A stretch of 64,000 bases of DNA from CBDCGV01 sp965216955 (GCA_965216955.1 CBDCGV010000004.1:1-64000), one strand, 5' to 3'; positions 17,898 through 27,192 are shown, numbered from the stretch's first letter. Notes: generated from the sequence alone by a model not told the origin. Translations and numbers: made by a program.

Positions 17898-19130
17898 TTA
17901 ATCAGTTCCAATTATTGTACTTACACAAGTTGTAACACTTCCTCCAATATTCAGTGTCCCAACATTTTTACAATGCTCTATTTGATAACCTTCCGCTTCT
18001 CCCTTAATTTGCTTATAAGCGTCTAAAACCATTCGTATTCCGGTAGCTCCTACCGGATGTCCTAAGCCTATTAAACCACCACTAGGGTTTAACGGTATTT
18101 TGCCTTCCCTAAAAATAATCCCCTCCTCTATTGCTTTCCAACTCTCGCCTGGCGATGTAATGCCAAAGTGATCGATTGCCATATATGCACTCGTTGTAAA
18201 ACAATCATGTGTTTCTATACAGTCCAACTCAAAAACATCTTGAAAACCAGCTCTTTGTAATGTTTTATTTAACATATTATTCAAATGAGGAAAGATATAT
18301 GCTTCCTCTCTTGATTGTTCCAATTTTCGAGCTAACTCGATAGGCCCAGTTACGTGTCCCCACCCTTTTATATAAGGTATATCACTAAGCTTTTGATTAT
18401 GTCGGTTTGCCCATTGCTTTGCTTTTTCCTCATTAGCAATAAAGATGATGGCTCCACCATCTGTAATTTGAGAACAATCTTGTTTACGAATCATTCCAGC
18501 AACTATTGGATTAAAACTGTCGCTTTGAGTAAATGCCTCCTCACCAAATTGCCAGTTTCTGGTTTGTGCATTTTTATTCGTTTTAGCATTCGAGTAATGG
18601 CTTTTCGCAATTGCTGCTAAGTGTTCATGTTTAATTCCATATCTCTTATCGTACTCTTCCCCCACATCACTAAACAACTTGGGCCACGGATACGTCACAT
18701 TTTCACATTCTTTTTCATACCAAGCAGCAACCCCTAAATAATCTGCAACTTCTCCACCGCTTTTCGACTTTTCTAACTCCACTCCCATTACTGCAACTAA
18801 ATCATAACGATTGGATTGTATATCTGCCATGGCAGCCATTAATGCAATCCCTCCTGAAGCACAGGCAGCTTCATGCCTAAAAGCAGCAATATCTCCTACC
18901 TCCGGAAACAGTTGCGCAATAAAACCACCTAAATGCCCTTGCTTAACAACTAACTCTCCAATAAAATTACCTAAATGTACTGCCTCTATTTCATGGAGAT
19001 CAATAGCGGTAGATTCTATTCCCCCTTTAAAAGTGTCTTTAATTAAATCGGCAATTCCCTTTCCTAATCTGGAATAATTCTTAGAAAAATCCGTTTGATA
19101 TCCTCCAAGTATGTAAACTTTACTACTCAT
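17898..19130 (-). CDS. Thiolase-family acetyl-CoA acetyltransferase (SCP2-thiolase-like)
   Basis: The protein of about 410 residues has the thiolase nucleophile in HEAACASGGIALMAA, a His in ETHDCFTTSAYMA and the C-terminal GLIGLGHPVGATGIRM His motif. The C-terminal Cys region is replaced by GGSVTTCVSTI, a pattern seen in the SCP2/acetyl-CoA acetyltransferase branch rather than in FadA. It probably acts on branched or isoprenoid-derived acyl-CoA. The frame extends to a TTG at 19154, but the ATG at 19130 (MSSKVYILGG) is at the proper N-terminus. It leads the operon with the carotenoid oxygenase and is divergent from the SDR gene 50 bases away. Confidence 0.88.
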   Translation of the reverse strand: MSSKVYILGGYQTDFSKNYSRLGKGIADLIKDTFKGGIESTAIDLHEIEAVHLGNFIGELVVKQGHLGGFIAQLFPEVGDIAAFRHEAACASGGIALMAAMADIQSNRYDLVAVMGVELEKSKSGGEVADYLGVAAWYEKECENVTYPWPKLFSDVGEEYDKRYGIKHEHLAAIAKSHYSNAKTNKNAQTRNWQFGEEAFTQSDSFNPIVAGMIRKQDCSQITDGGAIIFIANEEKAKQWANRHNQKLSDIPYIKGWGHVTGPIELARKLEQSREEAYIFPHLNNMLNKTLQRAGFQDVFELDCIETHDCFTTSAYMAIDHFGITSPGESWKAIEEGIIFREGKIPLNPSGGLIGLGHPVGATGIRMVLDAYKQIKGEAEGYQIEHCKNVGTLNIGGSVTTCVSTIIGTD

Positions 19131-19144
19131 TTTTATAGAATCCC

Positions 19145-19161
19145 AAATTAACAATTAATTT
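19145..19161. promoter_or_regulatory. Inverted repeat in divergent thiolase/SDR promoter region
   Basis: AAATTAA and TTAATTT are exact reverse complements separated by CAA. They lie in the 50-base space between the divergently transcribed thiolase and SDR genes, where a shared operator would be expected. The sequence is very AT-rich, so a chance occurrence is quite possible. Confidence 0.25.
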
Positions 19162-19180
19162 AGTCTCTTAATAACAGTTT

Positions 19181-19936
19181 ATGAGTAATCCTTTCCAACT
19201 AAAAGAAAAGATAGCTATAATTACCGGAGCAAGTAAGGGTATTGGCAAATCAATTGCATATTACCTAGGCGATGCTGGAGCTCAAGTTATTGTGTCTAGT
19301 CGTAAGCAAGCTGCCGTTGATGAAGTTGCCAATGAATTAAAAGCAAAAGGAATAAAAGCGACCGCTATAGCATGCAATGTAGGAAACCTTGAAGAGATAC
19401 AGCAGCTTGTAGATAAGACTATTCATCAGTTTGGCAAAATAGATGTTATCGTTAATAATGCCGCCGCTAATCCAGTATATGGACCAGTTGAAAATACCGA
19501 AGAATGGGCTTTCGATAAAATAATGAATGTAAATGTCAAGGGACCTTTTGAACTCTGCAAAAAAGCGCTTCCCTATATGTCAAAAGGTGGAAGTATTATC
19601 AATATAAGCAGTATTGGAGGCGTAACACCCGAACCAGCTATTGGTATTTACAGTGTAAGTAAAGCCGCTTTAATTTCTCTAACCAAAGTAATGGCCAAAG
19701 AATGGGGACCTAAAGGTATTCGTGCCAATGCAATTTGTCCAGGGTTAATTAAGACTAAATTTAGCGAAGCACTATGGAGTAATGAAAAAGTTACAGAAAG
19801 AATGCTTAAACATTTACCCATTTCAAGAATCGGAACTCCAGAAGACATTGCCGCCTTGACTTTATTTTTGGCATCAGACGCGTCAGGTTATGTTACTGGA
19901 AGTGTATATAATGCAGATGGAGGTTATTTAGTATAA
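19181..19936 (+). CDS. Short-chain dehydrogenase/reductase
   Basis: The 251-residue protein is a classical SDR. TGASKGIGKSIA is the NAD(P)-binding glycine motif, NNAAANP is the NNAG-type element, and the catalytic set is in NISSIGG (Ser) and YSVSKAALISL (Tyr and Lys). PGLIKTKFSEALW and the ending DGGYLV fit the DHRS4/FabG-like subgroup that reduces carbonyls or oxidises alcohols with NADP(H). It is divergent from the thiolase and carotenoid oxygenase operon and may process the same substrates. The queuosine-precursor transporter gene follows after 11 bases. Confidence 0.9.
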   Translation: MSNPFQLKEKIAIITGASKGIGKSIAYYLGDAGAQVIVSSRKQAAVDEVANELKAKGIKATAIACNVGNLEEIQQLVDKTIHQFGKIDVIVNNAAANPVYGPVENTEEWAFDKIMNVNVKGPFELCKKALPYMSKGGSIINISSIGGVTPEPAIGIYSVSKAALISLTKVMAKEWGPKGIRANAICPGLIKTKFSEALWSNEKVTERMLKHLPISRIGTPEDIAALTLFLASDASGYVTGSVYNADGGYLV

Positions 19937-19947
19937 ACAATTTAACT

Positions 19948-20718
19948 ATGAAACATATAACCAACAATAAAGCCAGTAGGCTCTTCATCATTCTAGGTGC
20001 TTTTTTTGTTACCAATGCTTTAGTTGCTGAATTTATTGGCGTTAAAATATTTGCATTAGAACCTACCTTAGGCATCAAAACCATTCACTGGAGCTTATTT
20101 GGGATTGATGGTACGCTCAATTTCACAACCGGTGTTTTACTTTGGCCTATTGTTTTTGTAATGACAGATCTATTAAACGAATATTATGGAAAGAAAGGCG
20201 TGCGATTTTTATCCATCATGACCGCCATACTTATTAGCTATGCATTTGCCATGATTTTTTTAGGAATAAAAGTTGTTCCTGCTGATTTTTGGTTAGGTAT
20301 GGGCAATGCTAAAGGAATAGAAAATATGCAATCTGCCTTTGAAGCTATTTTTGGACAAAGTATGTGGATCATAGTTGGGTCGTTAATTGCCTTTTTAATT
20401 GGCCAATTAATTGATGCGATTACCTTTAGTAAAATTAAAATACTAACCGGAGAAAAAGCACTCTATTTAAGAGCTACAGGTTCAACATTAATTTCTCAGC
20501 TTATCGATAGCTTTGTTGTATTGTATGTAGCATTTGTTATTCCCAAATTTTGGAGCCTTGAACAGTTTTTTGCTATTGGTATGGTTAACTATGCATATAA
20601 AGTAATCATGGCTATATTATTAACACCTGCTATTTATTTGGCCCATTATTTAATAGACAATTATCTGGGGCAAAAATTATCAAAGCAATTAAGAGATCAA
20701 GCTTTACAAACAAAATAG
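19948..20718 (+). CDS. Queuosine precursor transporter (YhhQ/VUT family)
   Basis: The 256-residue protein has six or seven membrane segments and the hallmarks of the family: VTNALVAEFIGVKIF near the start, LLWPIVFVMTDLLNEYYGKK in the second helix pair, and later QLIDAITFSKIK and STLISQLIDSFVVLYVAF. YhhQ imports 7-cyano-7-deazaguanine (preQ0) or a related base for queuosine in tRNA. It lies 11 bases after the SDR gene, so they are probably co-transcribed even though no functional link is known. No queuosine synthesis gene is nearby. Confidence 0.9.
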   Translation: MKHITNNKASRLFIILGAFFVTNALVAEFIGVKIFALEPTLGIKTIHWSLFGIDGTLNFTTGVLLWPIVFVMTDLLNEYYGKKGVRFLSIMTAILISYAFAMIFLGIKVVPADFWLGMGNAKGIENMQSAFEAIFGQSMWIIVGSLIAFLIGQLIDAITFSKIKILTGEKALYLRATGSTLISQLIDSFVVLYVAFVIPKFWSLEQFFAIGMVNYAYKVIMAILLTPAIYLAHYLIDNYLGQKLSKQLRDQALQTK

Positions 20719-20739
20719 AAGTATTCACAATAAGATAAG

Positions 20740-21771
20740 ATGGAAGCATATTTTGATCCTAATGGCATAGGTATAAATAATGGAAATATATTTTCATTAC
20801 CATATACTCTTGAAGAGTCAGAGATTGTCTTGTTTCCTGTTCCTTGGGAAGCCACTGTTTCCTATAATTCGGGCACAGCCAATGGGCCTCAATCAATCTT
20901 AGATGCAAGTTCACAAATTGATTATGTAGACCCATATTTAAGAGAAGCATGGAAAACCAAAATACACATGTTGCCCATTTCAAAAAAATGGAAAGCAATT
21001 AATGATGAAACTAGAACAAAAGCAAAGAGCTATATTGACTTCTTAACCTACGGCAATGCCTCTTATCATGATCATCTAGTCCAGGAAGTTAATGAGAAAT
21101 GTGAATGGATTTACAAAGAGGTTCTAGAGGCTAGCCGACATTTATTAGAGGCCGGAAAATATGTTGGGATTATTGGAGGAGATCATAGTTGCCCTCTTGG
21201 TTTAATACAAGCACTTTCTGAGCGTTATGATACTTTCGGAATACTACAAATAGATGCGCATGCAGACTTAAGAAAAGCTTATGAAAACTTCGAATATTCA
21301 CATGCCTCTATTTTTCATAATTCATTAAAAATTAAAAATTTATCAAAGCTAACCCAAGTAGCTGTTAGAGATCTATCTCCTTGTGAAGAAAGCACTATCA
21401 ACGAAAACGAACGAATAAAAACCTTCTTTGATTATCAAATAAAAGAGCGACTTTTTAAAGGAGAAAGCTGGGATACCATTTGTGATGACATAGTTGATTC
21501 GCTACCGGAAAAAGTTTATATCAGTTTTGATATTGATGGCTTGCAACCTAATTTATGTCCTAATACTGGAACACCTGTCCCAGGAGGTATCTCTTTTGAG
21601 CAAGCTTCCTATTTACTCAATAAAGTAGCTTTAAACAAGCAAATCATTGGTTTTGATTTATGTGAAGTAGCTCCCGGAACAGCCAACGAGTGGGATGCCA
21701 ATGTTGGAATGCGCATGCTTTATAAATTATGCTGTTCGTTGAAAAAAAGCACTTTAAAGCTTAATGATTAG
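20740..21771 (+). CDS. Arginase/agmatinase/formiminoglutamase family ureohydrolase
   Basis: The 343-residue protein carries the binuclear manganese motifs of the ureohydrolase family: GIIGGDHSCPLG (His), ILQIDAHADLR (two Asp and His) and YISFDIDGLQP (two Asp). Residues 90-135 form an insertion compared with short agmatinases. The enzyme hydrolyses a guanidino or formimino group, releasing urea or formamide; arginine, agmatine and formiminoglutamate are all possible. It starts 21 bases after the transporter gene and is followed by a clear hairpin terminator. Cytoplasmic. Confidence 0.85.
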   Translation: MEAYFDPNGIGINNGNIFSLPYTLEESEIVLFPVPWEATVSYNSGTANGPQSILDASSQIDYVDPYLREAWKTKIHMLPISKKWKAINDETRTKAKSYIDFLTYGNASYHDHLVQEVNEKCEWIYKEVLEASRHLLEAGKYVGIIGGDHSCPLGLIQALSERYDTFGILQIDAHADLRKAYENFEYSHASIFHNSLKIKNLSKLTQVAVRDLSPCEESTINENERIKTFFDYQIKERLFKGESWDTICDDIVDSLPEKVYISFDIDGLQPNLCPNTGTPVPGGISFEQASYLLNKVALNKQIIGFDLCEVAPGTANEWDANVGMRMLYKLCCSLKKSTLKLND

Positions 21772-21780
21772 TAATAAAAG

Positions 21781-21806
21781 AAGCGATGGAAATTAATCCA
21801 TCGCTT
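21781..21806. terminator. Hairpin terminator between convergent genes
   Basis: AAGCGATGGA and TCCATCGCTT form a perfect 10-bp stem with the loop AATTAA. It lies just after the stop of the ureohydrolase gene and before the stop of the convergent subtilase gene, so it could work in both directions. The T-run after the stem is weak. Confidence 0.75.
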
Positions 21807-21840
21807 CAAAATCATGAGAGTTTTGGTTGCTTTTAAATAC

Positions 21841-23163
21841 TTATTTAACAACTGCTATCGGATCTGGGGCATCTCGATCACCTGTTACATATCCCCTTGT
21901 ATGAATAACACCATTATTAAGCAGAAGAATACCTGCAACATGCGGCGCTGCGTAAGAAGTACTTCCTGCAACTTTTTGATAGCATCCTTTATTGCACCAA
22001 GATTGTCCTTTTTCTGGAGAGGCAATACTTGTAGAAGTAATATCTTTCCCTGGAGCCGCATAATCATTCATCTTTCCGTGCAAACTAATATATGATCTCT
22101 TTTGCTGGTCCATAGCGGTAATGGTATACATTCTTTTACCATTAATTTTTGCAGGAAAAAGCACATCATTCGTTAGATACACCCCCTTTGGCCACCAGTT
22201 AGGATAATAACCACCCGCTGTTACTACATATATTCCCATGCTAGTTAATGTATTTATTCGCGTAGTATATTCTTTCAACCTTTTCTTGTACGGAAATGGA
22301 AACAATTCACCCAAACTGATATTAACCACATCTCCTCTTTTACCTTTACGAATTACATAATCTAAACCTCTTAATAACTCTCCATCTAATGACGTTGATT
22401 TTTTCTTTATTTTAACCGCTACCAGCTTTGCACCTGCAGCCACTCCTTTCATTCCAAAACTATTGTTTTTAGCTCCTATTATACCAGCAACCATAGTCCC
22501 GTGGCCATCCGTATCATTAGCGTCTCCTCCTACCATTGATGCACTCAAATACCTAACAACATTCAAATCAGGATGATTGAGGTCAATACCAGTGTCTAAT
22601 ACAAACACTCGTCTTTTTATTTTTGTAGCATCGCCAGATCCAACAAATCTAACTCCCCAGTTCACAAATTGACCTGCTCCCTGTCGCTGGTTGCTAATTT
22701 CTTCTTCTTTGAGAACCTCAACTTCTTCTTCCTCCGGTAATTTTGTAGCCATCACCTGCTCTACGGATGCTACCATGGGATTGGATTTCATTTTCTCTGC
22801 AATAGTACTCCCCAAATATCCAGAAAAGCCTACATCTACAGTAGCATAAATGCTTTCAATTTGATTCCAATCAATACCATAGTCTTTAAAATGTGATTTA
22901 AGCTTGCCTGTTACTTCCTTATCTATTTCTCCATAAACCAGATCTCTTTCTTCTATAGTTGCATCAATAGTAGGACTCTTAATTTGATAAAAATCCTCTT
23001 TCATAAATACTCTGTATTTCCCTTCAACAGGAACTGTATGTTCATCTATAAATTCTTTTTCTGCTAACTTATCGCTGCTTAGGGATTGATCATCTGATTC
23101 ACAACTCGAAAAGACGGCAATTATGAACATAAGTATCCCTATTTTAAATATTAAAACTTTCAT
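21841..23163 (-). CDS. Subtilisin-like serine protease lipoprotein (S8) with altered oxyanion residue
   Basis: The 440-residue protein has a lipoprotein signal (AVFSSC, lipid Cys 21), a prodomain of about residues 45-150, and a subtilase domain. The catalytic triad is visible: Asp in VFVLDTGIDLNHPD, His in DTDGHGTMVAGI and Ser in STSYAAPHVAGI. The position that normally reads AGN, with the oxyanion-hole Asn, reads VVTAGGYYPNW, so Asn is replaced by Gly. The Ser loop reads GSTSYAA instead of GTSMAA, and two Cys (SWCNKGC) lie close before it. It may be a slow or specialised protease on the outer membrane. It converges with the ureohydrolase gene across a terminator. Confidence 0.85.
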   Translation of the reverse strand: MKVLIFKIGILMFIIAVFSSCESDDQSLSSDKLAEKEFIDEHTVPVEGKYRVFMKEDFYQIKSPTIDATIEERDLVYGEIDKEVTGKLKSHFKDYGIDWNQIESIYATVDVGFSGYLGSTIAEKMKSNPMVASVEQVMATKLPEEEEVEVLKEEEISNQRQGAGQFVNWGVRFVGSGDATKIKRRVFVLDTGIDLNHPDLNVVRYLSASMVGGDANDTDGHGTMVAGIIGAKNNSFGMKGVAAGAKLVAVKIKKKSTSLDGELLRGLDYVIRKGKRGDVVNISLGELFPFPYKKRLKEYTTRINTLTSMGIYVVTAGGYYPNWWPKGVYLTNDVLFPAKINGKRMYTITAMDQQKRSYISLHGKMNDYAAPGKDITSTSIASPEKGQSWCNKGCYQKVAGSTSYAAPHVAGILLLNNGVIHTRGYVTGDRDAPDPIAVVK

Positions 23164-23341
23164 GATTAAACAATTTTACAATGACTCCTACTCTATTAAG
23201 GCTTTTCGGAATTGCACCTACTTTACGCTAGCAAAAAAGATTTAATTGTAAACTTTAAAGTTTTATCAATTACAATACTAAATTTAGATAGAGGGATAAT
23301 TGATTGCAAATCATTTAACTACTCAGATGAGGGGGATGGGC

Positions 23342-24193
23342 CTAAATAATGTCTAGATTCCGATAATATTTCGCAATTTCATAAACATTGATAAATCGAC
23401 GACCGCTATGTTCCTCTGCTTTTGCAAAAATGCAATTGTTCCCCTTATATATATGATCATTAACGGTATCTCTTCGAACACCAATTTTGTTTGCCAATTT
23501 CACAATTGAAATGCTATAATTACTTGAAGCGATTACTTGAAGTATTTGTTTTTGCCTTGGAGTGTATGGTTGTGTCAATTCAAAATCTTTTCTTTCTTTT
23601 AGCAATTCTTCCATTTTTTTAATTCTCCTTGCATTATAATCTCTTATCTCACAATCTATTTTACCGCTTCTAATATCTTTTTCGGTATACTCTCTAATTT
23701 TAGTATAAAAGTTCATATACTTTACCATGTACCCATTTTTATCAAATTGAATAGGATAAGAATGTTGTAATATTTCAAAAGTCTTTCCAGAAGCTGTTTT
23801 AAGTGGGATTTTAATGGAATATTGAAACTTAAACGGAAGTATTTTATATTTACTATCAATTATATTTTTAAGTATCTCCCAAATACGTATTCCATTTAAA
23901 AAGTAGGTCTCTCTTTCAGGATCACAGACATTAAGAATATGCTGTTCCATTGTCAAAGTTTCATCTGGATATCCAATGATTCTTCCATAATTATGAATAG
24001 AAAATATTTTTTGATCTACGATATTATAACAAAACATAAAATTTGATATAGATCCTTTGACAATTCTAACATATCCATTAAGCCAATCATTCACCTCTTT
24101 ATCACTTGGATAAACACCCTCGCTCATATTGTCTTGAATCCAAGTACGTATCTCTCTATATTTTACTATATAATCTTCAGGTTCTAATTTCAT
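23342..24193 (-). CDS. Transcriptional regulator with PAS-like sensor and C-terminal HTH
   Basis: The 283-residue protein has an N-terminal region (about 35-190) that reads like a PAS fold: FMFCYNIVDQKIFSIHNY, GYPDETLTMEQHILNVCDPE and later KYMNFYTKI. A coiled linker (RRIKKMEELLKERK) follows. The C-terminus begins LTQPYTPRQKQILQVIA and continues VKLANKIGVRRDTVNDHIY, a helix-turn-helix of LuxR/GerE-like layout. It probably senses a ligand and controls nearby or distant genes. It stands alone, with 178 bases of spacer before the subtilase gene and about 120 after hemH. Confidence 0.7.
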   Translation of the reverse strand: MKLEPEDYIVKYREIRTWIQDNMSEGVYPSDKEVNDWLNGYVRIVKGSISNFMFCYNIVDQKIFSIHNYGRIIGYPDETLTMEQHILNVCDPERETYFLNGIRIWEILKNIIDSKYKILPFKFQYSIKIPLKTASGKTFEILQHSYPIQFDKNGYMVKYMNFYTKIREYTEKDIRSGKIDCEIRDYNARRIKKMEELLKERKDFELTQPYTPRQKQILQVIASSNYSISIVKLANKIGVRRDTVNDHIYKGNNCIFAKAEEHSGRRFINVYEIAKYYRNLDII

Positions 24194-24312
24194 AAAGTCA
24201 ATAAGTTTAGGTTTAAATTCTGATCTAGTACATCAAAGGCTTATACAGTTAAGTTAAGCAAAATTATATAGTGCTTAAAGCTTTAACCAAATTTTACAGA
24301 TAGAAGAGTTTT

Positions 24313-25323
24313 TTAAGCGTTCACCATATCCACAACTGCCTTTACCCATTTATCGCTACTGTTTAAGCTTGGTACTAATGTACATCCTACTCCTCCTAGC
24401 TCTTTGAATAGTTCATCATACTCCACACTCACTTCATAAATGGTTTCTAAACAATCTGCAACAAAAGCAGGACAGCAAACCAAAATTTTCTTTTTGCCTT
24501 CACTCGCCAATTTTTTAAGCGCATCTGGCGTATATGGCTGTATCCACTCTTCTTTTCCTAAACGAGACTGAAAACAAGAAGAATAAAAATTTTCATCCAA
24601 CCCTAATTGTTTAACTATTTTCCGAGTAGTCGCATAGCACTGTGCTCTATAACACAAGTTATTAGTTGCTGTTAGTGAGGAACAACATTCGTTTGCTAAT
24701 TTACAATGATTGTATACGTCCGTTTTATGAATTTGACGAACCGGTAAACCATGATAGCTAAATAACAAATGATCATATTTATTTAGATCAAACTTGTTAA
24801 TCTCTTCAACAAAAGCCTCAATAAATATTGGATGTTCAGAAAAACCACCAATAAATCTAATTGGAGGTATTCCTTCCCACTTTTTAATAACATCCATTAC
24901 CTTTTGATAGACAGACCCCGTTGATGCAGAAGCATATTGCGGAAATAATGGAAGTACTATTATTTCCGTAACCCTTTTATCAATCAACTTCTTAATCCCC
25001 TCTTCTATTGATGGATTTTGATAGCGCATTGCCAACTCAATTTCCATTTCTGGTAATGCTTCCGTTACCTTTTTAGTTAGGTTAAGACTATGAAACATTA
25101 AAGGAGATCCTGTTTGTTCATCCCAAATTTCTTTATATAATTTTCCAGAAGCCTTTGCTCTAAACGGAGCTATTATCAAGCGTACCAGTAATTGCCTTTT
25201 AAACCAAGGAATGTCAATAACACGTTCATCTGTCAGAAACTCTATTAAGTATTTTCTAACATCTGATGTCTTAGGACTATCTGGTGTTCCCAAGTTGACT
25301 AATAATACTCCCTTTTTACTCAT
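24313..25323 (-). CDS. hemH: Ferrochelatase
   Basis: The 336-residue protein is a full-length ferrochelatase, which inserts Fe2+ into protoporphyrin (or coproporphyrin) as the last or near-last step of haem synthesis. The start GVLLVNLGTPDSP, the region LPLFPQYASASTGSV, the catalytic His H191 in LLFSYHGLPVR and the C-terminal CPAFVADCLETIYE with its conserved Glu are all present. Several Cys (HCKLANECC) near residue 210 could relate to an iron-sulfur or metal site. It starts 7 bases after the response regulator gene, at the end of a run that also contains hemL. Confidence 0.95.
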   Translation of the reverse strand: MSKKGVLLVNLGTPDSPKTSDVRKYLIEFLTDERVIDIPWFKRQLLVRLIIAPFRAKASGKLYKEIWDEQTGSPLMFHSLNLTKKVTEALPEMEIELAMRYQNPSIEEGIKKLIDKRVTEIIVLPLFPQYASASTGSVYQKVMDVIKKWEGIPPIRFIGGFSEHPIFIEAFVEEINKFDLNKYDHLLFSYHGLPVRQIHKTDVYNHCKLANECCSSLTATNNLCYRAQCYATTRKIVKQLGLDENFYSSCFQSRLGKEEWIQPYTPDALKKLASEGKKKILVCCPAFVADCLETIYEVSVEYDELFKELGGVGCTLVPSLNSSDKWVKAVVDMVNA

Positions 25324-25330
25324 TCCTCAA

Positions 25331-26032
25331 CTAACTTTCAACAAATTTATAACCTACTCCTCTAACAGAAATAAAAAAGACAGGTTTTTTAGGGTCTTGT
25401 TCAAATAATTTTCTAAAATTTAATATGAAGTTATCTATGGTTCTTGTGGAAGGGAAAACATCATATCCCCATACAAACTTTAAGATATCGTGCCGCGAAA
25501 CCACCTCATTTTTCCTTTCAATCAACAATTTTAATAATGCTACTTCCTTTTTCGTAAGATCAGCTGTATTTCCATTGACACCATATGCCTTATAAGTTGA
25601 AAAATTGATTTCATTCTCTCCAAAAGTATAACGCTCTTTCTCTAAAGCAACTCCCCCTCCCTGTGAGATATTTCTTTTTAACAAGGCCCTTACCCTTAAA
25701 AGGAATTCTTCCAAGTTAAAAGGTTTTGTGAGGTAATCATCTCCCCCTTTTTTGAAACCCATAATTTTGTCTTTTGAGCTATCTTTCGCAGTTAAAAACA
25801 AAACAGGCACTTTGTTATTTGTTAGTCTGACCTGCTCGCAAATAGAGAATCCATCTATTTCGGGAAGCATAACATCCAATATTAAAAGATCAAAATGTTG
25901 ATCAGCTATTTTTGACAATGCATCTCGACCATTATCTGTTTTAACAACTTCATAATTCTCTAATTCCAAATTCATTGAAATCACATCTCTTAAACTCTTT
26001 TCATCCTCAACTAAAAATATGCGTTCAGTCAT
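25331..26032 (-). CDS. OmpR-family response regulator
   Basis: The product of about 233 residues has a receiver domain (FLVEDEKSLRDV acidic pocket, phospho-acceptor Asp in LLILDVMLPEIDG, LFLTAKDS Thr, Lys in YLTKPFN) and a winged-helix output domain (LTKKEVALLKLL, RTIDNFILNFRKLF, ISVRGVGYKFV). The ATG at 26032 is chosen over an upstream TTG at 26038. It is downstream of the small sensor kinase by about 120 bases and upstream of hemH by 7, so it may be the partner of that kinase. A role in haem or envelope control is inference from position. Confidence 0.93.
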   Translation of the reverse strand: MTERIFLVEDEKSLRDVISMNLELENYEVVKTDNGRDALSKIADQHFDLLILDVMLPEIDGFSICEQVRLTNNKVPVLFLTAKDSSKDKIMGFKKGGDDYLTKPFNLEEFLLRVRALLKRNISQGGGVALEKERYTFGENEINFSTYKAYGVNGNTADLTKKEVALLKLLIERKNEVVSRHDILKFVWGYDVFPSTRTIDNFILNFRKLFEQDPKKPVFFISVRGVGYKFVES

Positions 26033-26150
26033 AGGCAAAGTATCTCTTGTTTATTTGTTATTTATTTAAAATTCTTGCTACTCTTACAAATGTTAAAATC
26101 AGCAAATATGAATCCAAACCTCTCTCAAATTGTCAGCTAAATGTCATATT

Positions 26151-27152
26151 TCATGCGATTGGGAACTCAACACAAAAGGTTGTTTTATTCACTTTATCAT
26201 CTGACACTCCAATTTTACCATGATGCAGTTCTACAATTTGCTTTACTAAATAAAGTCCTAAACCAGTTCCAATACTAGTTCGTACCTCCTCATTCCCGAC
26301 CCGGTAGAACTTCTCAAAAATGCGTTTCTTTTCAATTTCAGGTATTAGTTTCCCTTTATTTGACACCTGTAAATTTGCAATTGACTTTTCAACACTTAAA
26401 TCTACTACAACAGGTCCTTCCGAAACTGAATATTTTAAAGCATTATCTACCAGATTAACCAATACAGAATTCATTAAGGTTTCGTCACCATTGATAATAA
26501 TATTTTCTTCTATTCTTGATTGGATCCGTCCTGAATGATTGATTTTATACTTGTCCAGTACATTTATAAAGAGAATAGAAATATTTACCCTCATTCTATT
26601 TATAGACATCTGACCACTTTCCATTTGTGCAGCAAGCAAAATCTTTTGAACAAGGTTATTCAATCGTGAGAGATCGTTTAAAGAATTATTCAACAAAAGC
26701 TGCTTATGGTTTTCCTCTAAATTTCTTTTCCCAATAGTCTCAATATTTAGTTGAGCTGACGCAATAGGTGATTTTAGCTCATGTGTAATAGATAATAAAA
26801 AATTGTTTTGTTGATCTGCTAGCTGAAGTTCTTTTACAAATGTTTTACGCAACTTAAAGACTCCAAAAGTAAGTATCAAAAAAAAAGTCAATCCTTCCCC
26901 AATTATCATCCAATGCTGTTTTTTTTGTTCTGCATTTAAATTAGCCAATTCGTTTAAATACAGCTGATTGGTAGTTTCAGAATTGTCAACATCTACTATT
27001 AAATCGTACAACCGTTTCTTTTCTTCACTAATTTTACTCACCTTATTAAATAGGAGAAAACACCACCAGAATAGGAAAATAAAGATATAGGCCACTAATA
27101 CATAGAAGATCAATTGTTGTCTGCTAGAGTGTCTCTTCACTTTTGATTTCAT
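26151..27152 (-). CDS. Two-component sensor histidine kinase
   Basis: The protein of about 333 residues has two membrane helices (about 10-35 and 75-95) around a short periplasmic loop, a HisKA domain with the phospho-His in LLSITHELKSPIASAQL, and an HATPase domain with N-box NSVLVNLVDNALKYS and G-box RTSIGTGLGLYLVKQI. The short sensor loop suggests that it senses membrane or intramembrane signals. The ATG at 27152 (MKSKVKRH) is preferred over a TTG nine bases upstream. It lies between hemL and the response regulator on the same strand. Confidence 0.93.
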   Translation of the reverse strand: MKSKVKRHSSRQQLIFYVLVAYIFIFLFWWCFLLFNKVSKISEEKKRLYDLIVDVDNSETTNQLYLNELANLNAEQKKQHWMIIGEGLTFFLILTFGVFKLRKTFVKELQLADQQNNFLLSITHELKSPIASAQLNIETIGKRNLEENHKQLLLNNSLNDLSRLNNLVQKILLAAQMESGQMSINRMRVNISILFINVLDKYKINHSGRIQSRIEENIIINGDETLMNSVLVNLVDNALKYSVSEGPVVVDLSVEKSIANLQVSNKGKLIPEIEKKRIFEKFYRVGNEEVRTSIGTGLGLYLVKQIVELHHGKIGVSDDKVNKTTFCVEFPIA

Positions 27153-27192
27153 TTCAAACAAAACTGTTTGTCTCTGGTTAACGTAAAATAGT

